Shown piece after piece: positions 35,101 to 44,529 of a DNA stretch of 64,000 bases (position 1 is its first letter; each line of letters opens with the position of its first letter). The stretch is from Luteirhabdus pelagi (GTDB lineage Bacteria; Bacteroidota; Bacteroidia; Flavobacteriales; Flavobacteriaceae). A program made the position numbers and the translations under genes. The stretch is from the NCBI RefSeq assembly GCF_016827595.1, contig NZ_JAECMS010000001.1, positions 434,001 to 498,000 on the forward strand. The letters are read 5' to 3'. A model generated the notes under the pieces. The model did not search any database. It was not told the origin of the DNA and saw nothing but the letters and a program-made list of their open reading frames with translations.

Positions 35101-38100
35101 AGACCGGCGTGTCCTGCTCGGTCGTGTTCGTGTCGGCGTTCGCGATCGGAGCCTCGTTGCCGGGGCCGTTCAATGGGAGCACCTCGATGTAAACAGTCGC
35201 GGTGTCGCAGGCAACGGGGTTGCCGCCGTCGCAGACTTCATATACAAATGTATCTTGCCCTGTATAATCTGCAGCTGGTGTATAGGTATAGGTACCGTCA
35301 GGATTGAATACAAGGGTTCCTCCATTTGTTGGGCCAGAGACCAAGGTATAGATCTCGGTACCTGCAGGACCATCTGCATTTATATCGTTAGTACTTACAT
35401 TACCGCTCACTGGCAAGTTCACGAACGTATCGTTGATATCGTCGATTGCTAGGATTTCGTTTCCAATTGTTCCTACTAAAATTACTACCGTTGCACTGTC
35501 GGTCGCGACTGGACTACCGTTATCAAAAATGGAATACACAAAGCTATCCGAGCCAGTATATCCTGGGTTTGGCACATATGTGAAAGTACCATCTGCGTTT
35601 AGCGTTACCGTTCCGTTCGATGGCCCGTTTGATGGACTTATCGCCACATCGACAGTCTGATCATTATTTTCAGGATCTACATCGTTGTCTAGTACATTTC
35701 CATTAATTTCTTGATCGATTGTAGTATAGTAAGCATCGTCGACTGCATGTGTTAGGTTTCCATCATCATCCAGTACCTGAATTGTCACTACCGTAGTATC
35801 GCATAATGCTGGGTTTCCATTGTCACAAATCGTATATTCAAAGGTATCTTCTCCAACAAAACCTGGATTCGGTGTATAGGTATAGCTGCCGTCGGGATTG
35901 ACCACAACCGAACCGTTCGATGGGTCCGTGTTGCCCGTCACCGCGATAGGGTCGCCGTCGGGGTCGTAGTCGTTTGGAAGTACATTTCCTGAAACCGGCT
36001 CATCCACCTGCGTAACATTTGTATCAGCATTTGCAATTGGTGCGTTATTTTCAGGACCATCCTGTGGTACTACTTCAATATATACGATAGCTGTATCGCA
36101 GGCTTGTGGGTTTCCGTTATCGCACACAGTGTATTCGAATGAATCTTCACCTGTGAAATCCACTGGAGGTGTATAGCTGTATTCACCTGTGGTAGCATCG
36201 ATTGTAACCGTTACGCCTTGAACCGTAGTTACGGTAGTAGATGTTACAGTTTGCGTATCACCTTCAAGATCGAAGTCATTTGTCAACACATTTCCTGAAA
36301 CAGTTTCATTAATAAAGGCATTGTTGATGTCTTCAATCGCAACTGTACAGTTTTTCAAAATTGTAACGGTAATTTCTTCAGTACAACCATTTGCATCAAG
36401 TACAGAAATTGTATAGCTGCCTTCTTCTAAGTTACCGAACGTTCCAGAACTTTGGAACCCTCCGCCATCGATATTATACGAATATGGCTGCGTACCACCA
36501 GAAGCTTCAACCGTTACTGAACCGATAGCATCGCACACAATATCATTTTGCTCGGTGATTGTTAAGGCCAATGGGTTGGCTGGTTCAGAAACTGTAGCGC
36601 TATTCGTAGTGGTACAACCGTTAGCGTCCGTAATCGTAACTGAATAGGTTCCAGCTACTAGGTTGAATAGGTCTTCGGTAGTTTCACCACCTGGAGTCCA
36701 TTCAAAAGTATATGGTGCTGTACCCCCACTTACCGTAAGGTCAAGTGAACCCGTATTATTTCCGAAGCAATCAACATTTGTAACTGCTATACCTGATGTA
36801 AGATCATTCGGTTCATTAACAGTAGCTGTAGCTGTTGCTGTACATTGTGTAACATTATCGGTTACGGTGACAGTGTAAACTCCAGCAACTAAGTCGGTGA
36901 TGGTAGTTGTTGTTTCACCGTTTGGTGCCCAAGAGTAACTGAAATCGCCTGAACCACCCGTTACATTTACAGAAGCCGTTCCATCATTTCCTCCAAAGCA
37001 GGAAACCGGAGTAGCTGTTGCATTAGCAGCCAGGTCTAAACATGTACCTGGATTTACCGTTACAGTAGCCGTAGCGGTACAACCATTTGCATCGGTTACC
37101 GTTACCGTATAATTACCTGCACTCAATCCAGTAATAGTTTGTGTGGTTTCTCCGCCTGGACTCCAGGAATATGTATATGGTGGTGTTCCACCAGAAGGTG
37201 TAGCAGTTGCTGTTCCATCGCCGGTAGTCGGCCCGCTTTCGTCTGTTGCAGTAGCCGTTACATTCAAAGCATTCGCTGGTTCTGAAATCGTCACGCTCTG
37301 CTCGACTGGCTGACAAACAGTTCCGTCGATTGTAACGCTTACCGTATAGACTCCAGCAGCAAGGCCAGAAATTGTACTTGTCGTAACTCCTGCATCTATT
37401 TGCTGAGGAACGGTATTCCATGTAAAGGTGAAGGTAGCACCTGGGTTTGCATTAGAGCTTGCGCTTACCGTTGCACTTCCTGTTTCTTCACTTGTACAAA
37501 GGACATCGGTTTTATCATCTACTGAAATTACGGCATCGCACGTATTTGTACAATCAATTACAACACCTTGCTCTAAGGTACACCCATTGGCATCGGTAAC
37601 AAGAACGGTGTGCGTGCCTGATGGAAGGTTGATTGCGGTTTGCGTGGTTTGGTTACCAGCTGAAGCACTCCATTGATAGGTGTACGGAGCTGTTCCGCCA
37701 GTAACAGTTGCAGTAGCCTCACCATCGGTGCAACCTTGAGCGGTAGTTGCGTTTTCTTTAGTAATTACAATACTTATTGGATTGGCAGGCTCATCAATGT
37801 TGATGCCCGTTTGTGAAACCGTACATCCGTTGGCATCCGTCACCGTAATATTGTAAGATCCAGCTGGAATATCGCTAAGGTCTTCAGTAGTTTCACCATT
37901 ACTCCATGCATACGAATATGGCTGTGTTCCTCCGGTTACTGTAATATCGATAGCTCCGGTTGATTCACCATTACATAATACATCAGTTTTTGTGAAGGTA
38001 AGATCTAAGCCTTCAGATGGCTGCTGAACAGTAGCACTATCTGTAGTGGTACAGCCGTTGGCATCGGTAATCGTTACAGAATACGTTCCGGCCACGAGGT

Positions 38101-41100
38101 TGAACAGGTCTTCGGTAGTTTCACCATTATCCCATTGGAAAGAGTACGGTTGTGTTCCTCCTGTTACGGTAAGGTCTAGTGATCCTGTATTATCCCCGAA
38201 ACATTTCACATTGGTCACAGCTATTCCTGAACTCAGAGCGTTTGGCTCATTAACCGTAGTGGTTGAAGTAACCGTACACTGTGTGGTCTCGTCGGTTACA
38301 GTAACTGTATAGGTGCCAGCTGATAGACCCGTAATAGTAGTTGATGTCTGACCGCCTGGACTCCAAGAATACGTAAATGGTCCAACTCCGCCGGAAACAG
38401 ATACACTTGCCGATCCATCGCTATCGCCATTACACGTTACAGGTGTAGAAGTGGTAGAAGCTGTAAGGTTCTGGCAAGTTCCTGGATTAACCGTTGTTGA
38501 AGCAGTTGCCGTACATCCATTGGCATCAGTAACTGTTACAGTATAGGTTCCATCGCTAAGTCCTGTAATCGTTTGGGTAATTTCGCCTCCAGGACTCCAT
38601 GAATATGAATACGGAGGTGTTCCACCCGTTGCGTTGGCAGTTGCCGTTCCGTCGTTAGTGTCAGGTCCGTTTTCATCGGTTGAAGTAGCGGTAACATTTA
38701 GCGCATTGTTAGGCTCCGTAATAGTAACACTTTGTTCAACTGGCAAACATTGTGCTCCATCAATCGTTACGCTTACGGTATAAACTCCTGCTCCGACATT
38801 AGAGATTGTGCTAGAAGTAACGCCACTATCCGTTTGAACAGGCGAAGTGTTCCACACAAAAGTATAGGTTGCAGTAGGATTTGCAACAGAAGATGCACTT
38901 ACAGTAGCACTACCTGTTAGTTCCCCAGCACACAGAACATTCATTACATTATCCACCGAGATTACGGCATCGCAGTCATCAACACAGTCGATTACTACTC
39001 CTTGTTCTGAAGTACAACCATTTGCATCGGTTACAACAACAGTATGCGTTCCGGATGGAAGGTTCGTAGCTGTTTGGGTAGTTTGATCGCTGGCAGATGC
39101 ACTCCACTGATAGGTAAACGGCGCTACACCACCCGATGGGTTGGCTGTAGCAGTACCGTTAGCACAGCCTCCTGTTTGCGAGGCATTCTCTTTTGTAATT
39201 TGAATAGAGATTGGCTCAGGCTCTTCCAAAGTAACACTGATAGAATCGGTATTTCCGATAGCATCTGTTACCGTTACAGTATAGACTCCAGCCGTAAGGT
39301 TTTCGAATATAGGACTCGATTGTGGCGTACCACCGTTCAAGCTGTATTCGAAAGGTGCCAATCCACCATCTACAGCCACGGTAATAGAACCTGTATTATC
39401 GCCATTACATAAAATATCTTCTTTGTTATCTAGTGAGAGCTCCAATTCAGAGAAACAGTCACCATCTACATTCACCCCACTAGCAATTACCCAAGACTGA
39501 CCGTTTACGGACTGACCGTTTTGGCCATTTCGGGAATCTACAGTAATGGTAACATCAGTAGCGTTACCAGGAACATCATCCAAGACTATGGATGGAATGT
39601 TCAAACAGCAAGAGCCACCTGGCAAGGAACTGTCAGGCCCATAAATAATGACTTCGTTCGATACTCCTCCTGCTTCCGCACGAATCAATAAATATCTTCC
39701 ATCATCTGTCAATTCTGAAACAGGCGTTTCAATAACGAGGTCGCGTGGACCTGAGAAAGAAGGTATTGTAACATTAATAGTCTGAATATCGTTATAGCCA
39801 CTTCGGCTACTGAAAACTCCTGAACTAGAAGAAGCAAGCGGAACATTTCTAAACGCATAAACTACCACAGATTGAAGCTTACAAGCCAAACCTGAAGAAG
39901 TTGTATAGTTCACCGAAGACGTATTCGCTTCAATCAATCCACGGTATACCCAAATATTTGAGCTACTTCCGACAGGAACCGAGCGGTTCAACGTATGAAC
40001 TACGTTATTAGAGTCTGTAAACTGAAGTGTTTCACCCGGGTTATTCCCTTTGTAGACAATTTCAACTACGTATTGATACACGTTTCCAGCATCTGGAATT
40101 GTGATATTGGTATTTTGACTACAGTTTGCATTGTATCCATATTCATCAACTTTCTTATCATCGCCACAAACAAATGCCCAATCTTCAATATCGCAAGCAA
40201 GACCCGTGGAAATGGTTTCAGTAACGCTAGGCAAGTTACATGCTCCAGAAGAATTGGTAGCAGTAACTTCAGCAGTTAGTTCACCTGTCAGCGGCTGTCC
40301 ACCACTATACACAAACGTTCCGCTTTCATTGTTTGCGGTTCCAACGGACGTTCCGTTTAGGAAAAACTCCCATGCATAGGATGTAGAAGACCCACTACAG
40401 CTAGCTCCAGCAGGGTTTGCCGCATAGCTGAAAGAATTCGTACAATCCTGACGACTAAAGGTCGGATCGATATCGTTACAAGGAACGCAGATGTCTTCTC
40501 CAGGTAATTGATCTTCAACAACCGAACATTCAGGATCCTTATACTTCAAATAGGATACACCTGTATTCTGGTCGCCGCAAGCATCGCCAGAACCATCTAC
40601 CATGATCGTATATTCAAGGGTAATAGTTTCAGTTAGCAACTGATTCACATACCACGACAATACATTTCCGCTGAAGGTTGCATTCCCCTTAGATTCTGAA
40701 ATAGACCCAGAAACATACTCAAATCCAGGCTCTAGAATGTTCTTAAAAAACGGATTATTACCTATTTGACTAGCAGCAGCTGCCAAGTTACCGAGTATTT
40801 CGTCATAAATATCTGAAAGATCAGCCCCACTTTCGGTAGTGAACAACCCTGCATTTTGGATATTATCAATAGTGTTGGTGGCAATATTTTGTTGGTTGCC
40901 TGAAATAGCATTGAAAAGACCAATACTAAACACGTTTTGGGTAAACTGCTCCCCATTATTAGTAGTAGTTTGCGCATTAATACCTGCCTGGATAGCGTTC
41001 TGCTGACAGATGGTGTTCCACGCATTATTACTACAAGCATTTCCTGAATTATCACGGTTGGTTACACCATCGGTAAGCAAGATGATATTTCGAGATGTCT

Positions 41101-41623
41101 TACAATCGAAGGTTGCGTTATTGATCAAAATTTGATCTGCCTTTACCAATCCGCTCTGAATATTGGTGTTACCATTGGTTACGATTCCATTAATAGCATT
41201 GATAACACTTTGTTCGCCACTACTCCCCGTAAGTCCGATATCCGTGGTAGCCGTGGTAGCATAACTAACAATGGCAACTCGGTTTTGACCTGTTGGGTTG
41301 TTTGCAGGGTCGAAGAGATTCTGCACAAAGTTGACGGCAGCATCCTTGGCGTAATCGATAGGCTCCGGGAAAGGACCATCGTCCATACTACCGGAACGAT
41401 CGATAACTAAGACCACCTCTACGGGAGAGGCAGGTCCTTGACCTGTAATTTCGACATTGACATCAAATTTGCTACAATCGTTTGGGTCGGGCGTTACGGT
41501 TTGGTTAACCGACACCTGTTGCCCAAATGTTGTTCCTGCCAAACCGAATATCAAGGCAACGATAAGTTGCTTGATAAAAGGATGTTTCGCTATGATGGTT
41601 GGGAATCGTAAAAATCGTTTCAT
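29123..41623 (-). CDS. giant SprB-like surface adhesin with T9SS type B sorting domain
   Basis: A 4166-residue exported protein. Signal peptide about 1-34 (ending T-T-F-G-Q). VWA domain about 68-290 with the metal site D-R-S-G-S-M-D and later L-T-D-G-V. Two beta-rich domains (about 300-720). SprB-type repeats (about 724-1757), marked by C-N-G-D/E-N-T-G-S/A-I and G[12 protein letters not shown]. Nine cadherin-like/tandem-95 modules (about 1758-2645), with F-x-Y-T-P-x-P-x-F-x-G-x-D-x-F-x-Y. Eleven DUF11/DUF7507-like repeats (about 2650-4060) starting I-A-I-V-K-T. Last 100 residues: gliding-motility C-terminal domain ([13 protein letters not shown], then [10 protein letters not shown]). This should be exported by the T9SS, held by the neighbouring PorP/SprF protein, and serve adhesion or gliding. 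The very acidic repeats suggest calcium binding. It is shorter than F. johnsoniae SprB. Repeats include GC-rich blocks unlike their surroundings. Confidence 0.95.
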   Translation of the reverse strand: MKRFLRFPTIIAKHPFIKQLIVALIFGLAGTTFGQQVSVNQTVTPDPNDCSKFDVNVEITGQGPASPVEVVLVIDRSGSMDDGPFPEPIDYAKDAAVNFVQNLFDPANNPTGQNRVAIVSYATTATTDIGLTGSSGEQSVINAINGIVTNGNTNIQSGLVKADQILINNATFDCKTSRNIILLTDGVTNRDNSGNACSNNAWNTICQQNAIQAGINAQTTTNNGEQFTQNVFSIGLFNAISGNQQNIATNTIDNIQNAGLFTTESGADLSDIYDEILGNLAAAASQIGNNPFFKNILEPGFEYVSGSISESKGNATFSGNVLSWYVNQLLTETITLEYTIMVDGSGDACGDQNTGVSYLKYKDPECSVVEDQLPGEDICVPCNDIDPTFSRQDCTNSFSYAANPAGASCSGSSTSYAWEFFLNGTSVGTANNESGTFVYSGGQPLTGELTAEVTATNSSGACNLPSVTETISTGLACDIEDWAFVCGDDKKVDEYGYNANCSQNTNITIPDAGNVYQYVVEIVYKGNNPGETLQFTDSNNVVHTLNRSVPVGSSSNIWVYRGLIEANTSSVNYTTSSGLACKLQSVVVYAFRNVPLASSSSGVFSSRSGYNDIQTINVTIPSFSGPRDLVIETPVSELTDDGRYLLIRAEAGGVSNEVIIYGPDSSLPGGSCCLNIPSIVLDDVPGNATDVTITVDSRNGQNGQSVNGQSWVIASGVNVDGDCFSELELSLDNKEDILCNGDNTGSITVAVDGGLAPFEYSLNGGTPQSSPIFENLTAGVYTVTVTDAIGNTDSISVTLEEPEPISIQITKENASQTGGCANGTATANPSGGVAPFTYQWSASASDQTTQTATNLPSGTHTVVVTDANGCTSEQGVVIDCVDDCDAVISVDNVMNVLCAGELTGSATVSASSVANPTATYTFVWNTSPVQTDSGVTSSTISNVGAGVYTVSVTIDGAQCLPVEQSVTITEPNNALNVTATSTDENGPDTNDGTATANATGGTPPYSYSWSPGGEITQTITGLSDGTYTVTVTDANGCTATASTTVNPGTCQNLTASTTSTPVTCNGDSDGSASVSVSGGVGPFTYSWSPGGQTSTTITGLSAGTYTVTVTDETTQCTVTSTTTVNEPNALSSGIAVTNVKCFGDNTGSLDLTVTGGTQPYSFQWDNGETTEDLFNLVAGTYSVTITDANGCTTTDSATVQQPSEGLDLTFTKTDVLCNGESTGAIDITVTGGTQPYSYAWSNGETTEDLSDIPAGSYNITVTDANGCTVSQTGINIDEPANPISIVITKENATTAQGCTDGEATATVTGGTAPYTYQWSASAGNQTTQTAINLPSGTHTVLVTDANGCTLEQGVVIDCTNTCDAVISVDDKTDVLCTSEETGSATVSASSNANPGATFTFTWNTVPQQIDAGVTTSTISGLAAGVYTVSVTIDGTVCQPVEQSVTISEPANALNVTATATDESGPTTGDGTATATPSGGTPPYTYSWSPGGETTQTITGLSAGNYTVTVTDANGCTATATVTVNPGTCLDLAANATATPVSCFGGNDGTASVNVTGGSGDFSYSWAPNGETTTTITDLVAGVYTVTVTDNVTQCTATATATVNEPNDLTSGIAVTNVDCFGNNTGSLDLTVSGGTAPYTFEWTPGGETTEDLFNLVAGTYSVTITDANGCTTTNSATVSEPANPLALTITEQNDIVCDAIGSVTVEASGGTQPYSYNIDGGGFQSSGTFGNLEEGSYTISVLDANGCTEEITVTILKNCTVAIEDINNAFINETVSGNVLTNDFDLEGDTQTVTSTTVTTVQGVTVTIDATTGEYSYTPPVDFTGEDSFEYTVCDNGNPQACDTAIVYIEVVPQDGPENNAPIANADTNVTQVDEPVSGNVLPNDYDPDGDPIAVTGNTDPSNGSVVVNPDGSYTYTPNPGFVGEDTFEYTICDNGNPALCDTTVVTIQVLDDDGNLTHAVDDAYYTTIDQEINGNVLDNDVDPENNDQTVDVAISPSNGPSNGTVTLNADGTFTYVPNPGYTGSDSFVYSIFDNGSPVATDSATVVILVGTIGNEILAIDDINDTFVNLPVSGNVSTNDINADGPAGTEIYTLVSGPTNGGTLVFNPDGTYTYTPAADYTGQDTFVYEVCDGGNPVACDTATVYIEVLPLNGPGNEAPIANADTNTTEQDTPVSGNVLPNDYDPDGDPIAVTGNTDPSNGSVVINPDGSYTYTPNPGFVGEDTFEYTICDDGSPALCDTATVTIQVLPDNGNITVANDDSYNGLPDTDITGNVLDNDFDPEGDAQSVDVGTTPVSGPSNGTLVINPDGTFTYTPNPGFGGTDQFVYAIVDDGSPVATDTATVYITISPVGDGNDILAVDDINDTFVNLPVNGDVSTNDINTDGPAGTETFTLVSGPANGGALVFNPDGTYTYTPPADYVGEDTFVYEVCDGGNPAACDTATVYIEIVDDPIIGNDPPIANADTNITEEGTPVSGNVLPNDFDPDNDPITVTNNTDPSNGTVTVNPDGSYTYTPNPGFTGEDTFEYTICDNGNPALCDTTIVTIQVIPDAGNITVANDDAYYGEIDQSITGNLLDNDFDPEGDAQTVNATSPLSGPSNGTVTINPDGTFEYVPNPGFTGTDQFVYEISDDGTPGASDVATVYILIEETPAPAIAIVKEGEVTYADGNCAQVGDTILYTFTVSNLGNVPLGNIQITDPLLQAPNPVVDITYVSGDTNGNDLLEASETWIYTATYMLTQVNIDAGEVINQATVEGTDDDGTIVSDLSDESSTSENDETIVEICRNPDVEIVKTAEYNDGGDCSDSGETITYTFTVTNTGNVTLSDVVVIDTLLGGEVPGPDSGDVDGDGQLDVGEVWIYTGTYTITQEDIDAGEVNNTAMVDATCPAGSTSQDNDQVTTPLCQNPDIAIVKTGVFNDGNQDGCSDVGETIAYTFTVTNLGNVSLANVVVDDPLLGGPIAGPDSGDADSDTELDVDETWTYTATYTVTQDDIDAGGVINQATATADDPAGNQVSDLSDDTSELEDGETVTELCQSADIAIVKTGVFNDGDQDGCSDVGETIAYTFTVTNLGNVSLSDVVVDDPLLGGPIAGPDSGDADSDTELDVDETWTYTATYTVTQDDIDNGEVVNQATATADDPAGNQVSDLSDDTSELEDGETVTELCQSADIAIVKTGVFNDGDQDGCSDVGETIAYTFTVTNLGNVSLSDVVVDDPLLGGPIAGPDSGDADSDTELDVDETWTYTATYTVTQNDIDNGEVVNQATATADDPAGNQVSDLSDDTSELEDGETVTELCQSADIAIVKTGVFNDGDQDGCSDVGETISYTFTVTNLGNVSLANVVVDDPLLGGPIAGPDSGDADSDTELDVDETWTYTATYTVTQDDIDAGGVINQATATANDPTGNQVSDLSDDDSELEDEETVTELCQDAAIAIVKTAELIEQGECTQVGDTIEYTFTVTNEGNVSLASIVVDDPFLGGPIAGPDSGDADSDTELDVDETWTYTAAYTVTQDDIDNGEVVNQATATGNDPAGNQVSDLSDDNSVTEDDATVTELCQEPIIAIVKLGIFNDEDQDKCSDVGETISYTFTVTNLGNVSLSAVEVTDVLLGGVIPGPDSGDTDSDTELDVDETWIYTADYTITQADIDAGNVTNQAMAEAVAPNGNTVSDMSDDDNPFEDDPTVTELCQDATIALVKTGELVSDSECAEVGDLIEYTFTVYNLGNVTLTDITVTDPFLTVVGGPITLAPGATDATTFTGTYVITQDDINNGVFVNQATATGTAPNGDTVTDLSDDNSELENDPTETELCQEALIALIKIGTLTDEDEDGCADVGETILYEFAVTNLGNVDLTNVIVTDDMVAVDGDPIAVLVAGSTDATTFSAIYTITQEDIDNGFVENQAEVVGTTPSGDMVMDFSDDNSNFEDDPTILGLCQELKMSVTKTGVFNDENGDQIPQVGETISYAFSVSNTGTVTIYNITLEDPLPGIEVSGGPIAELEPGETDNTTFTATYAITQEDIDNGEVENQALASGTDVNGNIVEDLSDDPNNPDDVDADGDGDPDDPTITFLPNVEAPDDFEIFNGITPDGDGLNDYMRIEGIENYPNNNMKIFNRWGVLVWETDGYNNDNNAFEGESNGRATIQSGEELPTGTYFYILVRTDQDTGEVLKNNGYLYINR
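31351..32910 (-). repeat. four near-identical 390-bp GC-rich DUF11-like repeats inside the adhesin gene
   Basis: Successive units start every 390 bp (130 codons). For example, the 60 bases from 31681 and from 32461 are identical, and the same phrases recur at 32071 and 32851. Each encodes one DUF11/DUF7507-like module beginning [12 protein letters not shown]. This block is rich in GCC, GTC and CGC-type codons (read on the minus strand as GGC/GAC), in contrast to the AT-richer codons for the same amino acids in the flanking modules. Confidence 0.9.
33680..36350 (-). repeat. cadherin-like (tandem-95) modules in an A-B-C higher-order repeat
   Basis: Nine modules of about 95 residues follow in a fixed order of three types: A ([10 protein letters not shown]), B (A-N-A-D-T-N-x-T) and C (A-N-D-D-A/S-Y). 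The A-B-C block recurs three times with a period of about 0.9 kb; corresponding A modules start near 34530 and 35430. The parts at about 34550-34980 and 35050-35240 are GC-rich, the rest AT-richer. Confidence 0.75.
36350..39460 (-). repeat. SprB-type repeats, themselves duplicated as a larger block
   Basis: About a dozen modules of 70-100 residues with Cys near both ends (V-x-C-N/F-G-x-N/D-x-G-S ... D-A-N-G-C). A larger block beginning C-D-A-V-I-S-V-D and ending in T-V-N-E-P-N occurs twice, so the array grew by duplication of several modules at once. Confidence 0.75.
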
Positions 41624-41671
41624 AAAATCTTATTTAGGATGAAACCTACTTTAATATTGTGGGGGCTCCAA

Positions 41672-42169
41672 CTATCCTTGAGAAGGATCTGGAACGAATA
41701 CGTTTAATGTTGTGGTAAGTGGGGAGTTCGTACATGCCTCGGTTGCAGCTTTCATTTCGATACAACTCCAGCGGTTTATAGGCGTTCCTTCTGGAACCGT
41801 AACCAATACCATAACGCGAGCCGTTTGGCCGGCACGTACAGTATAACCGTTCGAACGCTGTTGTCCTTCACCAATGGCAACATTTAAGGTTACGTTTGGC
41901 CCTCTCTCTCCATAAGCAGCGTTCCCGCAGGCTTCTTTCAGCGTCTCATAAGACAACATATAAGTCTGACTTCTGGATGAGGTGTTTTTCAATTCTAACC
42001 AAAACATGGCTCCATCTTCATCGGCCGATCGGCTGTTCCGGTTCTTTTCTACTGAAAGAGATCCCTCACATTGTGCAGTAACTTCAGCAGCTCCTAACAT
42101 AAAAACTGTGAACGCCAAAATTCCTACAACTCTAGTAATGTGAGACATAGAAAAAATTATGTATTTCAT
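41672..42169 (-). CDS. small secreted protein upstream of the adhesin
   Basis: A 165-residue exported protein of unknown family. From the ATG at 42169 the signal peptide is about 33 residues (ending G-A-A-E-V-T-A-Q); an internal ATG at 42148 would give a more usual 26-residue signal, so either start is possible. The mature part has four Cys and a beta-sandwich look: E-K-N-R-N-S-R-S-A-D-E-D-G-A-M-F-W-L-E-L-K-N, then Y-T-V-R-A-G-Q-T-A-R-V-M-V-L-V-T-V-P-E-G, resembling a Fn3- or chaperone-like fold. It lies 48 bases before the giant adhesin on the same strand, so it is probably the first gene of the adhesin unit and a surface or periplasmic helper (inference). Confidence 0.75.
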   Translation of the reverse strand: MKYIIFSMSHITRVVGILAFTVFMLGAAEVTAQCEGSLSVEKNRNSRSADEDGAMFWLELKNTSSRSQTYMLSYETLKEACGNAAYGERGPNVTLNVAIGEGQQRSNGYTVRAGQTARVMVLVTVPEGTPINRWSCIEMKAATEACTNSPLTTTLNVFVPDPSQG

Positions 42170-42238
42170 AAAGCATTTAATTTTAATAGCTTGTAAAACA
42201 GTAGGTCTAAGTTTGTTGATTTGCGGGGATAAGGCAGT

Positions 42239-42246
42239 CAAATATA
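42239..42246 (-). promoter_or_regulatory. candidate -7 box of the adhesin operon
   Basis: TATATTTG on the minus strand (42246-42239) matches TAnnTTTG and lies about 70 bases before the first start codon. No TTG is found at the usual distance; one occurs 25 bases upstream, so support is modest. Confidence 0.35.
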
Positions 42247-42363
42247 CGTAGGAAAAAGTGTTAAGGTTTTACAAATAACTAAGTATTAGTTGAATTGCAG
42301 GATATTCTCGGTGAACTACAAAAAAACACCCGTTTTTTATCATTTTTTTGTAGGAATAAAATA

Positions 42364-42379
42364 TACGTGTTAACACGTA
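42364..42379. promoter_or_regulatory. 16-bp perfect palindrome, operator-like
   Basis: TACGTGTTAACACGTA reads the same on both strands. It lies in the 339-base divergent spacer between the adhesin operon and prfC, about 195 bases before the first adhesin-operon start codon and 130 before prfC. No nearby regulator gene is present. The rest of this spacer holds only AT-rich DNA and the two candidate -7 boxes. Confidence 0.5.
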
Positions 42380-42476
42380 GTACTAGTATCTATAGGCTTT
42401 AGCGAAACGTTAATTTGTACGAATCGTAAAACTGCTATTATACGACCAAATCACCCATATTACCATAAGATTTAGC

Positions 42477-42484
42477 TATTTTTG
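42477..42484 (+). promoter_or_regulatory. candidate -7 box of prfC
   Basis: TATTTTTG matches the flavobacterial TAnnTTTG element and ends 24 bases before the prfC start codon. No TTG at the expected upstream distance is seen. Confidence 0.45.
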
Positions 42485-42508
42485 TAGCCTTTCTTAGAAA
42501 CTATTGAA

Positions 42509-44107
42509 ATGTCAATAAAACGTGAAATTAATCGGCGACGTACGTTCGGAATCATCTCACACCCAGATGCTGGTAAAACAACGCTAACCGAAAAATTATT
42601 GCTTTTCGGAGGAGCCATTCAGGAAGCTGGTGCGGTGAAAAGTAACAAGATTAAAAAAGGTGCTACGAGCGACTTTATGGAAATCGAAAGACAACGAGGT
42701 ATTTCGGTTGCCACTTCGGTTTTGGCATTTGAATACAAAGACATTAAAATCAATATCCTCGATACACCCGGTCACAAGGATTTTGCTGAAGATACCTTCC
42801 GAACGCTTACTGCAGTAGATAGCGTAATTGTCGTGATAGATGTGGCAAAAGGGGTCGAGGAACAGACGGAAAAGTTGGTTGAGGTATGCCGCATGCGGAA
42901 CATCCCCATGATTGTATTTATCAACAAATTAGACCGTGAAGGAAAGGATGCTTTTGAACTGTTGGATGAAATTGAACAAAAGTTGAACCTTACGGTTACA
43001 CCGCTGAGCTTTCCCATTGGAATGGGATACGACTTTAAGGGTATTTATAATATATGGGAACGCAATGTGAATCTTTTCAGTGGTAGCAGCCGAAAGAACA
43101 TTGAAGAGACGATTGAAATTGAAAACCTTCAGAACCCTGAGCTCGACACCCTTATCGGTGAGAAAGCTGCAGATGTTTTACGTGAAGAATTAGAGCTAGC
43201 TATTGAAGTATATCCCGATTTCGACAGGGATGCCTACTTAGCGGGAAATCTTCAGCCAGTATTTTTTGGTTCGGCCTTGAATAATTTCGGCGTTCGCGAA
43301 CTATTGGATTGCTTTGTTGAAATAGCACCAAAACCAAGACCGAAGGCAAGCGATACGCGTGTGGTACAACCCGATGAAAAGGAATTTTCAGGTTTTGTAT
43401 TTAAGATTCATGCGAATATGGATCCAAAACACCGCGACCGTTTGGCTTTTGTAAAAATTGTCTCGGGTGTATTTGAACGGAATACCCCCTATCTTCACGT
43501 TCGAAACAATAAGAAATTAAAATTTTCTAGTCCGAATGCCTTCTTCGCTGAAAAAAAAGAAATTGTAGATGTCTCCTATCCGGGTGATATTGTCGGACTT
43601 CACGATACCGGCAATTTTAAAATTGGCGATACGCTTACAGAAGGTGAAGAAATGCAATACAAGGGAATCCCGAGTTTTTCACCGGAACATTTCAAATACA
43701 TCAACAATGCCGATCCTATGAAGAGTAAGCAACTTAATAAAGGTATTGATCAGTTGATGGATGAAGGTGTTGCGCAGTTATTTACGTTGGAATTAAACGG
43801 CCGTAAGGTTATCGGAACGGTGGGAGCGCTTCAATTTGAAGTAATCCAATACCGACTAGAACATGAATACGGCGCGAAGTGTTCGTATGAAAATCTTAAT
43901 GTGCACAAAGCTTGTTGGGTAGAACCAAAAGATTCGAAGAGCGATGAGTTTGCCGATTTCAAACGCGTAAAGGCGAAATACTTGGCGAAGGACAAACGCG
44001 GACAGTTGGTATTTCTTGCAGATTCTGCCTTCACCTTACAGATGACTCAACAGAAATACCCGAATGTTACCCTTCACTTTGTGAGTGAATTTGAATCCGA
44101 AAAATAA
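42509..44107 (+). CDS. prfC: peptide chain release factor 3
   Basis: A 532-residue translational GTPase that recycles RF1/RF2 from the ribosome after termination. GTP-binding motifs: G1 in S-H-P-D-A-G-K-T-T (about 18-26), G2 in R-Q-R-G-I-S-V-A-T, G3 D-T-P-G-H-K-D, and G4 N-K-L-D-R-E-G. The I-S-H-P-D-A-G-K-T-T-L-T-E-K-L-L-L-F-G-G start and the combination with G-I-S-V are RF3 traits, separating it from EF-G. Length is normal. It is a single gene with a terminator after it. Confidence 0.97.
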   Translation: MSIKREINRRRTFGIISHPDAGKTTLTEKLLLFGGAIQEAGAVKSNKIKKGATSDFMEIERQRGISVATSVLAFEYKDIKINILDTPGHKDFAEDTFRTLTAVDSVIVVIDVAKGVEEQTEKLVEVCRMRNIPMIVFINKLDREGKDAFELLDEIEQKLNLTVTPLSFPIGMGYDFKGIYNIWERNVNLFSGSSRKNIEETIEIENLQNPELDTLIGEKAADVLREELELAIEVYPDFDRDAYLAGNLQPVFFGSALNNFGVRELLDCFVEIAPKPRPKASDTRVVQPDEKEFSGFVFKIHANMDPKHRDRLAFVKIVSGVFERNTPYLHVRNNKKLKFSSPNAFFAEKKEIVDVSYPGDIVGLHDTGNFKIGDTLTEGEEMQYKGIPSFSPEHFKYINNADPMKSKQLNKGIDQLMDEGVAQLFTLELNGRKVIGTVGALQFEVIQYRLEHEYGAKCSYENLNVHKACWVEPKDSKSDEFADFKRVKAKYLAKDKRGQLVFLADSAFTLQMTQQKYPNVTLHFVSEFESEK

Positions 44108-44116
44108 TCTAACAAT

Positions 44117-44144
44117 AAAAAAACCAGCCGTTTGGCTGGTTTTT
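44117..44144. terminator. bidirectional terminator between prfC and the DUF3467 gene
   Basis: AAAACCAGCC (44120-44129) and GGCTGGTTTT (44134-44143) form a perfect 10-bp stem with a 4-base loop. A-runs on the left and T-runs on the right serve both strands. Confidence 0.88.
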
Positions 44145-44150
44145 ACTTTT

Positions 44151-44471
44151 CTAGGCTTCTCCCGTGGGACCAAAATTCATCGGCATTTGCGGTTGCTCTT
44201 GTTCCTTAATCTTTCCATGGGCCTTTTCGAAGCGTTGGATATTATCGCCCAAAGCGCGCATTAACCGTTTAGCATGCTGTGGGGTTAGTACAATTCTCGA
44301 TTTTACCTTGTTCTTCGGCACTCCAGGCATAATGGAAACAAAGTCTAGGACAAATTCGGTTTGCGAATGATTGATGATCGCCAGGTTACTATAAATACCT
44401 TGGGCTACGTTTTCATCTATCTCGATATTTAGCTGTCCCTGTTTTTGATTTTTCTTTTTCTCGTCTGCCAT
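44151..44471 (-). CDS. DUF3467 domain protein
   Basis: A 106-residue cytosolic protein of the DUF3467 family: G-Q-L-N-I-E-I-D-E-N-V-A-Q-G-I-Y-S-N-L-A-I-I-N-H-S-Q-T-E-F-V-L-D-F, then M-P-G-V-P-K-N-K-V-K-S-R-I-V-L-T-P-Q-H-A-K-R-L. The N-terminus is Lys/Gln-rich and the C-terminus Pro/Met-rich. Its place just after rpoC is conserved in Bacteroidota, but no function is known. A start at 44522 would begin inside the rpoC terminator, so the ATG at 44471 is used. A terminator separates it from rpoC. Confidence 0.9.
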   Translation of the reverse strand: MADEKKKNQKQGQLNIEIDENVAQGIYSNLAIINHSQTEFVLDFVSIMPGVPKNKVKSRIVLTPQHAKRLMRALGDNIQRFEKAHGKIKEQEQPQMPMNFGPTGEA

Positions 44472-44483
44472 AGTCACTATCTT

Positions 44484-44516
44484 AAAAAAGTTGCGCCCCT
44501 TACAAAGGAGCGCAAA
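44484..44516 (-). terminator. rho-independent terminator of rpoC
   Basis: On the minus strand, TTTGCGC...CCTT (44516-44505) pairs with AGGG...GCGCAA (44500-44491), followed by a run of T (44489-44484). The hairpin lies 14 bases after the rpoC stop. Confidence 0.82.
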
Positions 44517-44529
44517 CTTCAATTGGTTA

